Shown piece after piece: positions 13,301 to 25,141 of a stretch of DNA of 64,000 nt. This DNA is from Rotaria macrura (Eukaryota > Rotifera > Eurotatoria > Philodinida > Philodinidae), in assembly GCA_900239685.1 (NCBI GenBank), contig OENT01000827.1:1-64000 (forward strand), given 5' to 3'. The notes under the pieces were generated by a model. It was not told where the DNA came from and did not search any database. It saw nothing but the letters and a program-made list of their open reading frames with translations. Each line of letters starts with the position of its first letter. The stretch's first letter is position 1. A program made the position numbers and the translations under genes.

Positions 13301-16300
13301 CAGCTATTTATAGACGTAGGATTCTCTTCCTTAGCTTGAATATAAAAATAGAAATTTCAAAATTCAATATCATTCTTGGAAAACATTCTCGATGAAATTC
13401 AACGAACCCCTCGAAACTTCTTCTGAAGGCATATAATATTCTCTGTTCTTTATTGTAAAGTTTCATTGATACAGACTTTTAGGTTCTCGAACTTACAAAA
13501 TGAATAGATAAATTAGATGTATCAAAAAGGTAAAAAACATTTTTTCATACCAAAAACAATATCAATTGGTTGTCCACGTTCGAATTTTTCTTTGATTATT
13601 TGTAAGCGTTGCATTTCTATTTCGGTTAACGGTAAAAATCTTGGTATGTTTTGATGAGTCTCTTCTGGTTTTAACACTTCTTCTTTTTCGTGTTCTTTAT
13701 TCAACGCTGAATCCGTTTTTCGACCGAGAATATCATTTGATTTCGATGGTGTAGAATGTATGACTTGTGCGGATAATAAATGTGACTTGTCATGCTGTTG
13801 ACCAAGTAACAATAATTCATCTTTGGAATAGATCGAATGCCCTGCTTGTTCGACGTCAGGTAGTCGAGCAATTTTAGTTATGGTTTCTATCAGTAAAACA
13901 TACATAAGTTACGAGTATTATAGAGAAGAAAATACATATCATCTACTGAGACACAGTACGTATTTGAAACAGATCTCTGAGAACTTGATAAAAAAATAAT
14001 GTTAGTCTTGTGTGTTCGTATCGAATATTTTCTGTTCGAGAATATCTTTTGAACATAATTGATTTTTACCATTTCGAAATTCTAATCTTCTGAAAATCAC
14101 TCGAAATTTCGTCTTTATTGTTGAGATATTAAAATTTCATTGTAGTTTTCGCGTTAACGTTAACATCTCTCTAAAGTCATTTATAAAATCAATCTAAAAC
14201 TTTTATCTTCAAAGTTTGCACGAACGACTCTTCTAATAAAATAAAATTTACTATGATACCATGATGATTTCTAATAAATCTTTCGAGGATATATGAATTC
14301 AGAATTCATGAAAAAAAAATACTTTAAATCATAATTAAATTATTTCGACTATTCGATAGCTCACAATAGAATACACTAGTAAAGCTACCATGTTTTCAAT
14401 GAATGAATGAAAGTTATGGAGAACTTTGATCTTGGCAAGTTCGAAGTTGGCACATGACAGTTGATCTACTGATTGGTTTTAGGGGTGCATCAGTTTTCTA
14501 TTCGAAAAACTAGGTGAAATTTCCTAAATTCACAAATAAAGCCCTAGAAATTCAAACTATGTATTCTAGCATTTTATGCGAATGATTCAATCTAATCGAA
14601 TGAACATGATATGTTAGTGAAAAAGGTATGAGACACTATTAGAGTTCTCTCTATCTGTTCATGTTTGTAAAAAAAATATTTATTATCTGGAAATTAATAG
14701 CATCAGCAGAACACATGCCAACATTCGATTCAAATTTACATCTATCTTAAGATTGTATTTTTGGGTTAGTACATGACTAGAATTATCATACTTACGTTGT
14801 TCAATATTTTCAACGAACAACTGCAGCGGCATTTCCGATATTGGAATTCGATTGAACATTATTGAAATTTTATGTAGGCCTAAACGTATACTGTTATAAT
14901 GTGGGATAATATTAGATTTTAAAAACATTTACCTAATACCGTTGGTTTAAATTGAACAGAAATTTGATTGTTCGTTTCTTTTCGAACTGTTACTGGAACA
15001 GATTGATTGTTTGGATCTAAAAATTATGATAGATGACATGTTCATAATGAAAGGTAAAACAAGTAAATTCGAAACCTTTTATATTAATTTTTAATGCTCC
15101 CTTTCCAGCTTTTGTTGGATCAAGATGAAAACAAGTTGTTGTATTTATTTCTATGTTCTTCGGAAAATTAATTAGATCTACAGCTGATGGATCAAATGCA
15201 TGAACAATCAATGGACTGTCATTGATTGTTGTACCATCTTTTAAAACATAAATCTTGACAGGTCCTAAAGTCATTGTGGTACCAAATAGTCATTTGTTAG
15301 CAGAACAAAAAAAGTTAAACATACCGGCAATATTTGGTTCGTATGAAATACATTTACGTCCGTCAGAAAGACGATCCATTTTGTAATCAATATCATCTCC
15401 ATTAGCATCTATTTAATGATTAGAATAGAACAGAAAAAGGAAATCATTCTTCTATGAATGACTTGATTTTTATCGATCGAATGGTGATCTTCGATGTTTT
15501 GATATTGAAATGATGATATAGAATTTTCTCAGATTGGAATGAACCGTTCACAAAAAAAAAACTTAGCGTCGATTTAATTTTAGAAGTAATCTTTTCAGTT
15601 AACTGCTACACAACTTCATACTGAATTTTCCGTAACATCAACTGAAGAGAAAAATCAATGACTTGATCAATGAACTATCTATTCAGATAACAGACACCAT
15701 TAGCCTATCGATCGGCAATGATAGACTGCCTGTTTCTAATACTATGTCATAATTGTATTCGGGAAATTTCAAATTTTGACGGAAAATTTTCTATGAAGAG
15801 TGTGTTCGAATTGTTCTTAATTAGTCGAACTTCTTCTATGAGTATTACGTCAACAGCGTAAACGATGCTATATAGATTGTGTCTATATCTTCATTCATAA
15901 ACTACTCAGTAAGGTTTAAACTTTTCTATTTCTTCAACACACTCTATCAGTATGAGCAAAACTTAGGCATGTGCTGGTGAAATCTCTCTTAATTTTTATC
16001 TAAATCATATCATGCGTCTCATGTTGATCCTAATCAAAGTTTATGTTACGCACTATAAGATATCATAATGAGTCACAAATACGAAAATTTCAAGTTCAGT
16101 TGATTGTTTATGTGCAATGTTGAATAAGACAAGAAAAATTGATTGTTCGTATTATCTTACCATGAATAGCAACATAAAATCTATCATGTGGATCTTTGAT
16201 GTAAAATTTGGATACAACGTGAACACATGGATCAATTAAGTCATTGATATCAGGTATGTTAACTTCATCATTGGATTGATCATAAGAAACTGTTGAAGTG

Positions 16301-19300
16301 TGAGATAGATTCGAATTTGTTGGTGTCATTGTTCGAATGTCTTTGCTTGGCGATGGTAAACATGTCTGTATAGTAGATGATGGTCTAGACGAGTGAAATT
16401 CTGAATTCTCACTGATTGTTGTTAAATCTCGGAATGGTGAGAATGAATTGGGTGTACTTTGAATATCCGTATTATTCGTACTCTGATTGTTTTCCTTCGA
16501 TATTGTTTTATCAGTTGGTGAAAGTCTATCGATAGGCGTTAAGGAAACATAGTCATCATCAAAAGCAAATATAGGCAATACAGCAAAAGAATCATTGTCA
16601 TCATTAGATATACATATCCAATGAGTACCTGTGTTAGAAAACATAAAGAAGCAAACAGCAATCTAAAATTATAAATTCCTTCACAACAACATACCGACAC
16701 GATTGAGTGATAAAGATATTGTTAATTCACCATGTTCGTTTTTTAAACGCTTAAATGATACTGGTCTGTCGAATGGATCTGGAAAGTATTATTGAAACAT
16801 AATCATAATTGGAAATTAAAATGAACCAAGTAAAAGCAAAATTTTACCTGTTATACTTATTTCTAATTTATTGTCTTGATCAATCACACCTTGAAATGTA
16901 TGTTCAAGAACTTCTTTGACTTGTACACGAAGTACAGGATCATATTTATTCTGAGCACTAAATGCTCTTATACGTATTGGACAAATATCAAGAAGATTAT
17001 TTTGAGTACGAATAAATACTTCATGAATATCTAATGGATCAAAAATGAAATATAAATATCTTCATAGTTACAAAAAACCTCATTTGCAAATCTTTTGATA
17101 TATTATTATTTCAATGTCTTAGATTCCTAGAAAAGATTGTAATGCTCAAAACGATCGAAGATGCTCAATGATTGTTGTGATTTTTAAAAAGAACATAATA
17201 GACAATATGAATTGTATTTCTGATGACCTGTGATCAATTTAATACGAAATTTAAATGATTCATTTCTCGATATTATTAGATTTATACGCATTCATCCGAT
17301 AGCTTACAGAGAGAAATACTCATATCTGTTTCTTCAGTAATTAGAGTGAAAGATTCAGTAATCTAATTTTTTTCCACACAACCAACATTGATTTGTAGCT
17401 GTGAAAGAATTAATCTGACGTAGATTGTTCTTGTGCACTTCATTCCACACAGTCGTAGTTGCTACTATACAGTGTGTCACTATTAAACAAGCATATCTTC
17501 TATTATGCAGACAGTAACCATCCAGTGTTTAGAAGATCAAAACCTGTCCGAATCGATCTTATCTATCAGTATACATGGAAATTGGAGATAATGAATTAAT
17601 TCTTAAAATAAATTTTCTTCGAATAGTAAGATCCTTTATGCGGAAAAATTACAGTATTATAACTTTTCAATAGTTGAAGATGTGTGTACTAATATATCTG
17701 ACATATATGTGATTGTGGGTTCGAAAAAAAACAAACATCAATAATAATAGAAATCTATTATTACTATTGCTCATGAAAACAAATTATGCATTGCCTAATT
17801 CAAGTATTCCAGTCAGTTCACATTCATGATCGAACTGGATAACTTGAATGAGTTCCATTATCAAAAAAAAAACAATTTCACTGTAAGAATCAACGTATTA
17901 CCACTAATAGTCTATACGGGTAAGTTGAGCAGTTTTCAGTACTAATTTCATCTAAAGTCAATTATTGAAGTCAAAAAGAAAGATAGACTTTAGTCCCTTG
18001 CTTCGTACTACTCTCTGGGGGAGTCGAAATATTCATGACAAGACGAATCATGTATTTTCTTAAAGTTCTCATTTGAATACTTCTATGTCGTACATAAAGG
18101 CAGTGAGATCATTACTATCGAAATGAGGCATTTAATGAAGTTTATTCGTGAATCAAAGAAGCTTGTCACAGATACATGTTTATATCCTCGTAGCTACACA
18201 TGAACGATGAAAATTCTTTATGTTTTACTTAGCCTGTTTATCTGTTCGATTAAGGTTCTACGATATTCAATGATCATGAAATATTCAATACGTAGAAAAG
18301 AAATCTGTGCTCATTATTCACCTGCTCGAACAGGTATATATTCAATGACCAGATCTCTATTTAAATTTCGATAAAATGCAGCTGGAATCGTGTGAGCTAA
18401 TGGATCTATAACAGATAGAAAATTGCTTTTTAAACGAAATCTCTCTCTTTGTTTTTCGTTTCTATATCATACCTTTAACGATAACGTTAACATCATCAAC
18501 TATAATTTTACTTTGATCAATAATTAATCGTGTAATATCTTCGATACCACCATTACGAAATCTATCTGTTTTCTCTGCCATACAGTATATATCAAATATT
18601 TGCTTATCATCATCATCTATAATATTCAATTGATAATAACCTAGAAATAAGAAATTTCAAGCATGAAAAATAAAACATAAATATCCTTCTTGTTTTTCTC
18701 TTGCCACTATGCGTCAATGAGAAATAAATTTTCCATTCCAATAAATTTCTTTCCATTTCAAGTGGAACTTCAATATTATTTGCAGCTAAAAATAGTGCAG
18801 AAAGATTTTAGTTTGTTTTCCTCTTTTGGGAAGGGAAACAAGAATAACAAAGAAACTCACATCGTAATCGAAGTTTTATATTTTCGTTACTAGAAATAAT
18901 TGACATGAAATTCACAACGTCAGGGTAGACAATGCGTTCACCATAGAGATATCGTTCATAGTCTAATGGTAATATTTCCATTGAACTAAGATTTATTTTT
19001 GATTTATCACTACCAATTTGTATGTCATAGTAGCCAGCTTTTGTTGGTTCGAATTCAACACGCCATCGTCCGTCTTCATCTTGTATTCGTGTATGTTTTA
19101 TGATAGTTTTGTCTGAGTCTAGCAACAAGAAAAAAAAAACATAAAAATGAATAAAAAAAAGGCAACAATGTTTTTCTCTCAAATCTACAAACCAGTTACG
19201 TATAAATTAAAATCTTCATACATATCTGTTAATGGTGTTTCACAAATAACCCAAGCAACTTCACCAACTTTTGTACCTTCCAATTGCCCACCAATGAAAA

Positions 19301-22300
19301 ACTCAAACTCACTCTCATCATCATCATCATCGTCATCATCATTATCCGAAATTTTATCATCATCACTTATCGATGGATCATCAACATTAATCATAAATGG
19401 ACTACCTTCAACAGGAATTCCATTAAATGAAACAACTATGGAATGTACACCACTTATTTCAGGTATAAAAGAAATATCGAATTTTCTTGCTTGACTACTT
19501 TTTAATTCAGCTGGTAATGTTCGTTGTCCATTACTTATTGTAACTTCTAAATGACCTTCACCCACACCATGTGTATTAACAGAAAATATCGATGGTACAC
19601 CAACAATACCATTTTGAATTGAACTAATATAAATTTTATTTACATTACAAACATCAACATGATTGGTTGATAGAAGTTTTCCATCGTATGATATGTTTAC
19701 AATATGTTGACGAGCTACACTTGGTATAAATGATATTTCATAATGTTTTTTATCATTTGATAACGATTTCATTACATGTGGTACAATACGATCATTGTGA
19801 GACTCAGTAACAAGTACAGAAACAGAATTTGAGTCGGAAACATCGACTAATGTTTGGTTAATTATTGTTAAAAATAAATTTAGAATTTTTTTTTCGATTA
19901 GAAAAAAATCATGAAACTTACTATTAAAACTAATGGGTCGTCCAACAACACCTGAAGGAATAGGTGAAACATGAATTTGTTCACAGTCATTTCTAACTGG
20001 TATTACTAGTGTGCGTACTAAACAGATAATTGTATGTGAATAAGTTCAAAGAATGTAATTCTTTAGAATAAAATAATTCTAGGACATATGAAATGTCAAC
20101 ATATGGTCTGTAAGTTAAATCAAATTTATTCACACACCTTGAAAAATCTCAACGTGTTAAAGTACTTAGTACTAGTTGTGAAGTTGAAATGCTTCCAAGT
20201 TTCTGTTTAAGAAATGGAGTTTTACGAAACTATTCGATAGATTTCTATTGATAAGATTCCATTAGTGATCGATTGGCATTAATTTGAAGATAATAGCTTG
20301 ATCATTGGCACGTTTCAAGAGAAAGAATTCGAGTAAAGAATTTCAACGATGAAATATCCAAAAGATTTATTCTATGTTGAGAAGAACAATAATAGTATTA
20401 TTATTTATTATTGTTTGGACTATCATCATTCACGGAAGGCACTTTTATAAATCCAATATGCTCATTACAACTTGAAAAAGCTTTGTAACTTGTCAGAATA
20501 CTCGATTCTTCAAACTAGATACGATTGAACTTGTATAGAATTGCAAATTTAATGCATTTGATAACAACTTTGATTAAAATAGTTAAAAATCTAACTAATA
20601 TCATCAAACTGAGAATCGAGAAAAAAAATTCTAGGTGAAGATCGAATCAATTTCATTTATTAACCTTCCAGAATCAATAGAAGTATGAGGAGATGAGAAA
20701 CTCTAGACCCATCATCATCTCGACTGATAACTGTGAGTGATCTTCGACAGTTTACTTTTCATGTTCTAGTCAGAAGATTTTTAAATACTCACAAATATTT
20801 TCTCCATTAAATGAAATGTGAACGCTGCACTCGTCTGCAGTTTCTGGTACGAATGAAACTTGATAGACTTCAGTTGAAATCTGTTTTTGTTCATGTAGTA
20901 CTTGATTTCCATTTTGTACAATTTTAATAGATAAAACACCATTACCAGCTTCAGATGTATTAACTAATTAGTACAACAATTTACGAGACTTTGAAACAGA
21001 AGTAACAAAAAAAAATCAATTTACTTGTAAATTTATATGGTTGATGCGTGATAGCGAACGGTAGATCACTCACATGGATTTTACTTGTATCATAGACTTG
21101 ACAAATATATTTTGTTCTAAGTACATGTTTCTCTTCATTATCATAAAATCTAATTTCATGATCACCAATTTCATAGGGTATAAAATCAATTGTACATGAA
21201 TTCATGGATATGTTTTCAATTTTTCCTTGTATGTCTTTGCCCGACGGCGTTCTTATATCAACACACATATTTGGATTAAAATTTGATTTAGTTTTCATTA
21301 AAAATGATGTTCGCTTATTTATTGATGCATATTCATAATTTTCAAAAACGAATTCATTTGAAAACACATTGCAAACGAACGGTGATCCTAAATAATGTAT
21401 TTTTATTTTTAAAGAACAACTCTTTTTTTTTGTATCTCAAGTCGTCAAACGTCGATACTATCATCAATTATGATCATTTCATTGAATATTTTCATGACGG
21501 TCAAAGTCTCATTGTTATGAACTTGCAATGAAATGAATTCGTATGATTTCTTTTACCCAAGCATGAGTTTCCGTTCAGTGTGTGTGTGTGTTTACGTTTA
21601 AATTAACGGTTACAGAGCTTGTCCTTAGGTAACGCACTCACGTTTTGGCTACTTTCTATCCTAATATCTCCCAATTGTTAATGCGTAGAGCCTTCAAATT
21701 TTGTGCATAGATAGGTACTATGAAATGGTTCAATGCCTAAAAGTTTCATCTAAATTGACTGTATGGTTCATGTTGTATAAGAAAAATACATGCTGGTAAC
21801 GCACTCTCAAAAAAGGCTCTTTTTTCGGTGATGTTAGCAATCGCAAATTCTCCAAGCATGCTTACGTAATAGAGTCATGTGACCCAGAGCAACTTTGTAG
21901 TGTAGAGTCTGGACTATCTATTGAAAACAAGAGTTTTTGAAAAATCTTATGTTACTCCGGAGTTATATATCAAACACTGCGGTAACGCATTCACAGCTTT
22001 GGTAACGGACTCACTCAACTGTTGGAAGCTTCATACAAATGCTATTTTTACCATCGCGGCAAGAACCTACGGCGTTCTACTCATGCCAAATTGAAGGCTT
22101 GGCGTCAACCTGTCTACTACTATTTCCACTTTTATCAGAAACGAAACAGTGGCTGAAATATGATAAAAACAAAAAGTGCATTTTCAAGCTGTTTTCGGCA
22201 AAAAAATGCGTCATTTTAGCTAGCAACTATCATTTCTTCTCGTATTCTTTAAAAATAAACCAGATAGATCGACGCAGAATACATGAAAACCTACGTGAAA

Positions 22301-25141
22301 ACTCAAAGTGAACTTGATCAGATATATTCTCACTGAGAATTTCAGTGCTCAATTCTAGTCATGCTGGCTGAGCGTTAGCCGGACAAGCTCTATAGTTTCT
22401 CTGAGGTTCAGTTCAACGGAAACTACTATTTGATATCACATTTCTTCACATAATCTTGAGAATCAGTCCTTGTTTGGTTTTCGTGCTAAACTCTCAGATT
22501 GATTTAATATGAAAATGACAGTTAATTTAAGGTTGATAGATACGAATATATTTCTTCGTTTCTACTGAAATCAATGAAGTCGATCGACATCTGACACTGA
22601 GAAAAATCATCTCACTACAAATTTTCTTACCGTGAATATCGATTCCATTAAATTTTATGTGAACTTGATGTACACACGCTTGATCGGGTGTAAAATTAAT
22701 ACGAAAACTAGAATTGCTTTCATTTTGTGCGTAATTTGGAATATTGATGCCATCTCTTGATATAGATATTTCAAGATTTCCAACACCAGCATCAGTTGCA
22801 TTAACTAAATATTAGAATGGGATATAAATTAGTATTTGTTTTTATGCATAAAAATAAGAACGTTAAATTTCAATGTTACATACTGATAAAATAAGTTAAG
22901 GAACCAATAGTACTTGTTAATGGAAAATTGAGAACCTTAATTTTATTGATATCAAATGATCTAGCTATGAAGGGGCTTTTGTCAATCGGAAGATTGTTCT
23001 TAACGATTTCTATGTAAAATTCGCCTAAAAAACAAAGAAATTTATTTCAATAAATAAAAAGCACATCTGTAACTGACCAATACTATTAGGAGTATAAGTA
23101 ATTTCATATCGATTTACATCAATTTTTGTCATGAGACATGCGACTAGCTTATCGTCTGGTCCTGCAAATATTTATACGTTTAATTTTATTTTGAATAATA
23201 ACAAACAAACAATTCTAATGCAACTTATAATATGTTAGGAGCATACTATATAAAAAACGAAATTAGATATATGCGATACCGTTACCAAACGAAACAAAAA
23301 CGACAAAAAAAAGTGACAAAAATCCTTTATACTACACCTTTTATCGAACATTTCAATTCTCCGACGTTAATTTCAGGCGTTAAAACTGTAAATAATGTTG
23401 CAGTATTGACTGGAACCGAACCGAGACCTTTACCAATTGCAACGATACCTTTTGTTTCCATAACATTGACAAGAAATGGACTTCCTAAGTTAGATAATCA
23501 GTGAAGTTTATTATATTAATGATATTCAATCATAAAATTTTAATGTTTTTTCTTCTTCTTCATAAACGTAAGAAAATTGTCCTAAAGATGCTTGAAATAA
23601 GCTTGATAGTTTATCGATGACAAACGCATGCATAAACTTTTCATACCAATTAGAAGATGAATTGTTTCGCTCAACTATGCGTTCATTTACTTTTTCTCGC
23701 CTAGTAAAAAGTCGATGCGCTTGAGAGAATTACATACTTGTCCACTTTTGAATTCTTTTTTACTTCTTTTGGCCTCGCCCACTTCTACATTCGTATGTCT
23801 ATGTAACGAAGTTAATAATGGTACATATTTAAACATATATGACAAAAAAAGCTAGTTGACCAGTAATCTCAAATAGTTAATTATATGGTTTGAAGAGTCA
23901 TGGACTGTATGTTCAGAAGCGATGAGAGTAAGATTTATGTATACTATTAGTCCTGTTTAAATCGAATAAAAGCGCAAAAAAAGAACCTTGGCAATATCAA
24001 GCATACATATGAAATCGATCATCTTTTTTCTTTATCTGTACATCCGAGTAGAGAAAAGTATATCTGTTTAACTCATGATTGTTGTAGAATATGTGCAATC
24101 CTATTTACCGGGTACATGTTCATTATTGAAAAGAATATTGCAACTATGCTTTATTGCTTTTTGTGGAGTAAATTGAACTTCAAAACGACTCGTTCCAATA
24201 GAATTAATTTGATTAGGAATATTACGGCCAGCATAGTTGACACTAATTTCGAGATCACCTTCACCAGCATTCGATGCATCGACTGATGAAAAACAGAGAA
24301 ACAAATAAATAGTTAAAATTAATCTGATATTTCAATCAATGAGAGATGGCAATAACTCGATTCTACTCACTAAGAAATGTTGTTGGAATTCCAACAATAC
24401 TCTCACATACTGGTGATGTAACAATAACACTTTTTGGATCATAGCATTTGACATGAAATGGACTTCCAGGTATGGGATATTCATGTAAATTTGCATGAAC
24501 CAAATAAGTTCCTATTTCTAATGGCATCCAGTCAACTCGAAGTCCATCTGATGTTAGCAATGTTGATGGTTCCAATTTTTCTTTTGTCGGTGTAAACATA
24601 GTTATTTGTAAATCAGACAAATCAGCATGAATTATATCAATCGTAAACCAAGTTTCTATTCCAAATACTACTGGTTCAAATCCTGGCCCACAAACTATGA
24701 CGTTATCCGATGTGATGACTTCACATTTTCTTGGAAATCCTATATTAATTGATAAACAAAAAATAAAAATAAAGCAAGACATGCTATGCATCAGTTTTCT
24801 TTTCTGTCGTATTTTTTATAACTATTTACCAGCGACTGTTTGTTCATTAAATTTAATAGAAAGAATATGAGACTCATTTAATATTGGCATGAATGTAAAA
24901 TGAAATTTCGAATTTCCTAATGTTTTAACTTGATTTGGTACTTGACCATCATTAATAGCAACTTCCAATTGTCCCTTTCCAGCTTTGGATGCATCAATAG
25001 TAAATTCTATTGGTTGATTAATTATAAGAAAACGCGGAATATCTGATATAATTAAACGATTCGTATCATAAGCTTGAAGTGAAGAGGGTGACCCATACGT
25101 ATCCATTCTTTGACTCGATTGAACATTGACAAGAAATAAAC
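1362..25141 (-). CDS. Filamin-type multi-repeat protein (jitterbug-like?), 5' part missing
   Basis: Forty-three exons, all joined by phase-1 introns, encode about 2,880 residues that end in a stop at 1362. The product is a chain of filamin-type Ig (IgFLN) repeats. Hallmarks recur throughout: xGSPFxVxV at repeat ends, FTIDASKAGKGQLEV-type strands, and YTPxxxG followed by xYxIxVxF. Filamins are elongated scaffolds that crosslink actin and bind receptor tails. The repeats are clear at both ends and divergent in the middle, where acidic, Ser/Thr-rich, poly-Pro and helical inserts occur. The last repeat is followed by a charged tail. The first exon seen starts one base into a codon, so more exons must precede it, and no calponin-homology domain is visible. 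The high repeat divergence recalls arthropod jitterbug more than classical filamin; that subfamily call is inference. Exons are listed in the block entries. Confidence 0.88.
4451..5492 (-). CDS. Filamin-like gene, exons 33–34: non-Ig helical insert
   Basis: Exon 33 (5310–5492) and exon 34 (4451 to probably 4612) encode about 115 residues without beta-sandwich character. Two units look related: VSFQLLETYDQLIQ in exon 33 and LSFQLFELATELHT in exon 34. Each is followed by a leucine-rich amphipathic stretch containing LRxL. The insert interrupts a repeat between two GP-containing strands (GQRGPIEAKIF before, GPKGEPIDVKLF after). The start of exon 34 is uncertain: an acceptor at 4612 has the better pyrimidine tract, but one at 4699 also keeps phase and would add 29 residues. 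I do not recognise the domain. Confidence 0.6.
5553..7528 (-). CDS. Filamin-like gene, exons 27–32: poly-Pro insert and GC–AG intron
   Basis: Exons: 7430–7528, 7041–7373, 6812–6979, 6003–6086, 5767–5940, 5553–5696. Exon 28 begins VNVSLAGQGQLKAELI, closes a repeat at YIPNEPGRYQLRILF, then has ILPPPPPQAVLP, a possible profilin, EVH1 or WW ligand. Exon 31 ends FLPQEPGLYFVNVFNGDQSIQ and must join exon 32 (GSPFPINVY) to complete a standard filamin junction. The only donor that does this is GC (CAAG|GCATAA), a 70-nt GC–AG intron at 5697–5766. Confidence 0.8.
8474..9053 (+). pseudogene. Possible decayed coding fragment, unknown family
   Basis: Three protein-like stretches lie in order on the plus strand in different frames, broken by stop codons. 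One starts MPLNPCDLGNRLIVKDD (8474). One contains IEYPELHAILVKYEY and VMHTSVAEFLSLQDK (about 8640–8770). One contains IQLIYYQLQLGNKNEV and IELVNIEEILKSV (8838–9053). Composition and ordering look like remains of a gene, but I recognise no family and no splice signals rescue a single frame. It may be chance. Confidence 0.28.
11370..11400. repeat. GAA microsatellite
   Basis: About nine GAA/GAG units upstream of the homeobox gene. The frame reading Glu is open for about 40 codons and ends at a donor-like AAG|GTGAG, but no acceptor or start codon links it in phase to the homeobox exons. I treat it as a simple repeat. Confidence 0.6.
11507..12142 (+). CDS. PRD-class homeobox transcription factor, nested gene
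   Basis: Three exons (11507–11594, 11655–11833, 11897–12142) with introns of 60 and 62–63 bp encode 170 residues, and the phases sum exactly. Residues 44–103 form a homeodomain with hallmark residues L16, F20, W48, F49, N51 and R53. Position 50 is Gln. The YPDIHRREQL helix-2 region and the intron between homeodomain residues 46 and 47 (RVQ|VWFQN) are typical of PRD-class genes; NKRSRCRKR recalls Otx-like relatives. Near the N-terminus, YSVKRLL (about residues 15–21) resembles an eh1 Groucho-binding motif, suggesting repression. There is no paired domain. The gene lies entirely in an intron of the antisense filamin-like gene. The subfamily is unresolved. Confidence 0.88.
12189..12198 (+). terminator. 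Overlapping polyadenylation hexamers for homeobox gene
   Basis: Two overlapping AATAAA motifs lie 47 bp after the homeobox stop codon and 14 bp before the antisense filamin exon at 12213. Transcripts of the two genes would therefore nearly abut or overlap. Confidence 0.5.
12213..13886 (-). CDS. Filamin-like gene, exons 22–26: charged helical insert and divergent repeats
   Basis: Exons: 13551–13886, 13159–13233, 12928–13092, 12451–12543, 12213–12392. Exon 22 is a hydrophilic, probably helical or disordered insertion with many Lys and Glu residues. It ends in a segment containing EIEMQRLQIIKEKFERG, which does not resemble an Ig strand. Exons 24 and 26 return to beta-sandwich pattern (FRPVMAGNYFIVL; FLPTKSGTYRIYA ... 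IPING). The donor of exon 26 lies only 71 bp beyond the stop codon of the opposite-strand homeobox gene. Confidence 0.78.
14796..17030 (-). CDS. Filamin-like gene, exons 15–21: divergent repeats and Ser/Thr-rich hinge
   Basis: Exons: 16848–17030, 16695–16778, 16161–16628, 15325–15408, 15076–15264, 14933–15016, 14796–14879. Four of the seven (16, 18, 20, 21) are exactly 84 nt, a modular unit that ends near the YxPxxxG turn. Exon 17 carries a roughly 110-residue linker rich in Ser, Thr, Asn and Pro. It has several proline-directed sites (LTPI, LSPT, STPN, FSPF, PSPSK, MTPT), which looks like a flexible, phosphorylatable hinge. Exon 19 retains a recognisable strand with LDPTKAGKGALKINI. Confidence 0.8.
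15409..16160. other. Filamin-like intron 17
   Basis: AT-rich intron of 752 bp; nothing supported on either strand. Confidence 0.6.
17031..18321. other. Filamin-like intron 14
   Basis: AT-rich intron of 1,291 bp. I see no exon, repeat family or RNA gene in it. Confidence 0.6.
18322..21387 (-). CDS. Filamin-like gene, exons 8–14: repeats with acidic insert
   Basis: Exons: 21025–21387, 20793–20963, 19922–20017, 19193–19846, 18861–19118, 18473–18640, 18322–18405. Repeats continue with GSPFVCNV, INTSEAGNGVLSIKI and VEGSPFMINVDD. Exon 11 is the longest of the gene (654 nt). It inserts a run of aspartates and glutamates, encoded by a TCA/GTC microsatellite on the minus strand near 19310–19350, directly after an otherwise normal repeat end. 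From exon 12 onward the repeats diverge strongly. They keep only the FEPTKAGYYDIQIG pattern and the IPVRAG end of the 84-nt exon 14. Confidence 0.82.
20018..20792. other. Filamin-like intron 9
   Basis: AT-rich intron of 775 bp without supported features. Confidence 0.6.
21613..22392. mobile_element. Non-autonomous Tc1/mariner-like element (MITE-like) in filamin intron 7
   Basis: A 780-bp block is bounded by imperfect terminal inverted repeats whose core is AGAGCTTGTCC on the left and its complement on the right. A short similar TAACGC stretch follows each, and a TA dinucleotide lies just outside both ends, as expected for a Tc1/mariner target duplication. Inside, a GGTAACGCACTCAC-like motif recurs at about 21629, 21795, 21981 and 22001, in sequence less AT-rich than the flanks. 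A 90-codon open frame at 22039–22311 shows no transposase motif. The element sits wholly in an intron and interrupts no exon. Confidence 0.6.
22631..25141 (-). CDS. Filamin-like gene, exons 1–7: repeats 1 to 5
   Basis: Exons on the minus strand: 24830–25141, 24371–24739, 24109–24282, 23338–23484, 23078–23161, 22884–23024, 22631–22804. All start and end in phase 1. Exon 1 opens with the end of a repeat (a GSP-x4-AYD junction) and then a well-conserved strand with IDASKAGKGQLEVAI. Exon 2 carries PIPGSPFHVKCYD. Exon 3 supplies IDASNAGEGDLEISV. Exon 4 begins GSPFLVNV. Exon 5 is the 84-nt module ending in YTPNSIG. Each block gives one beta-sandwich of about 90 residues. This is the most canonical filamin portion of the protein. 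The residue before exon 1 must come from an exon not found here. Confidence 0.87.

Noticed and set aside
22039-22311. 90-codon open frame inside the TA-flanked element
   Set aside because: No helix-turn-helix or DDE motif; too short for a transposase, so not called as a gene.
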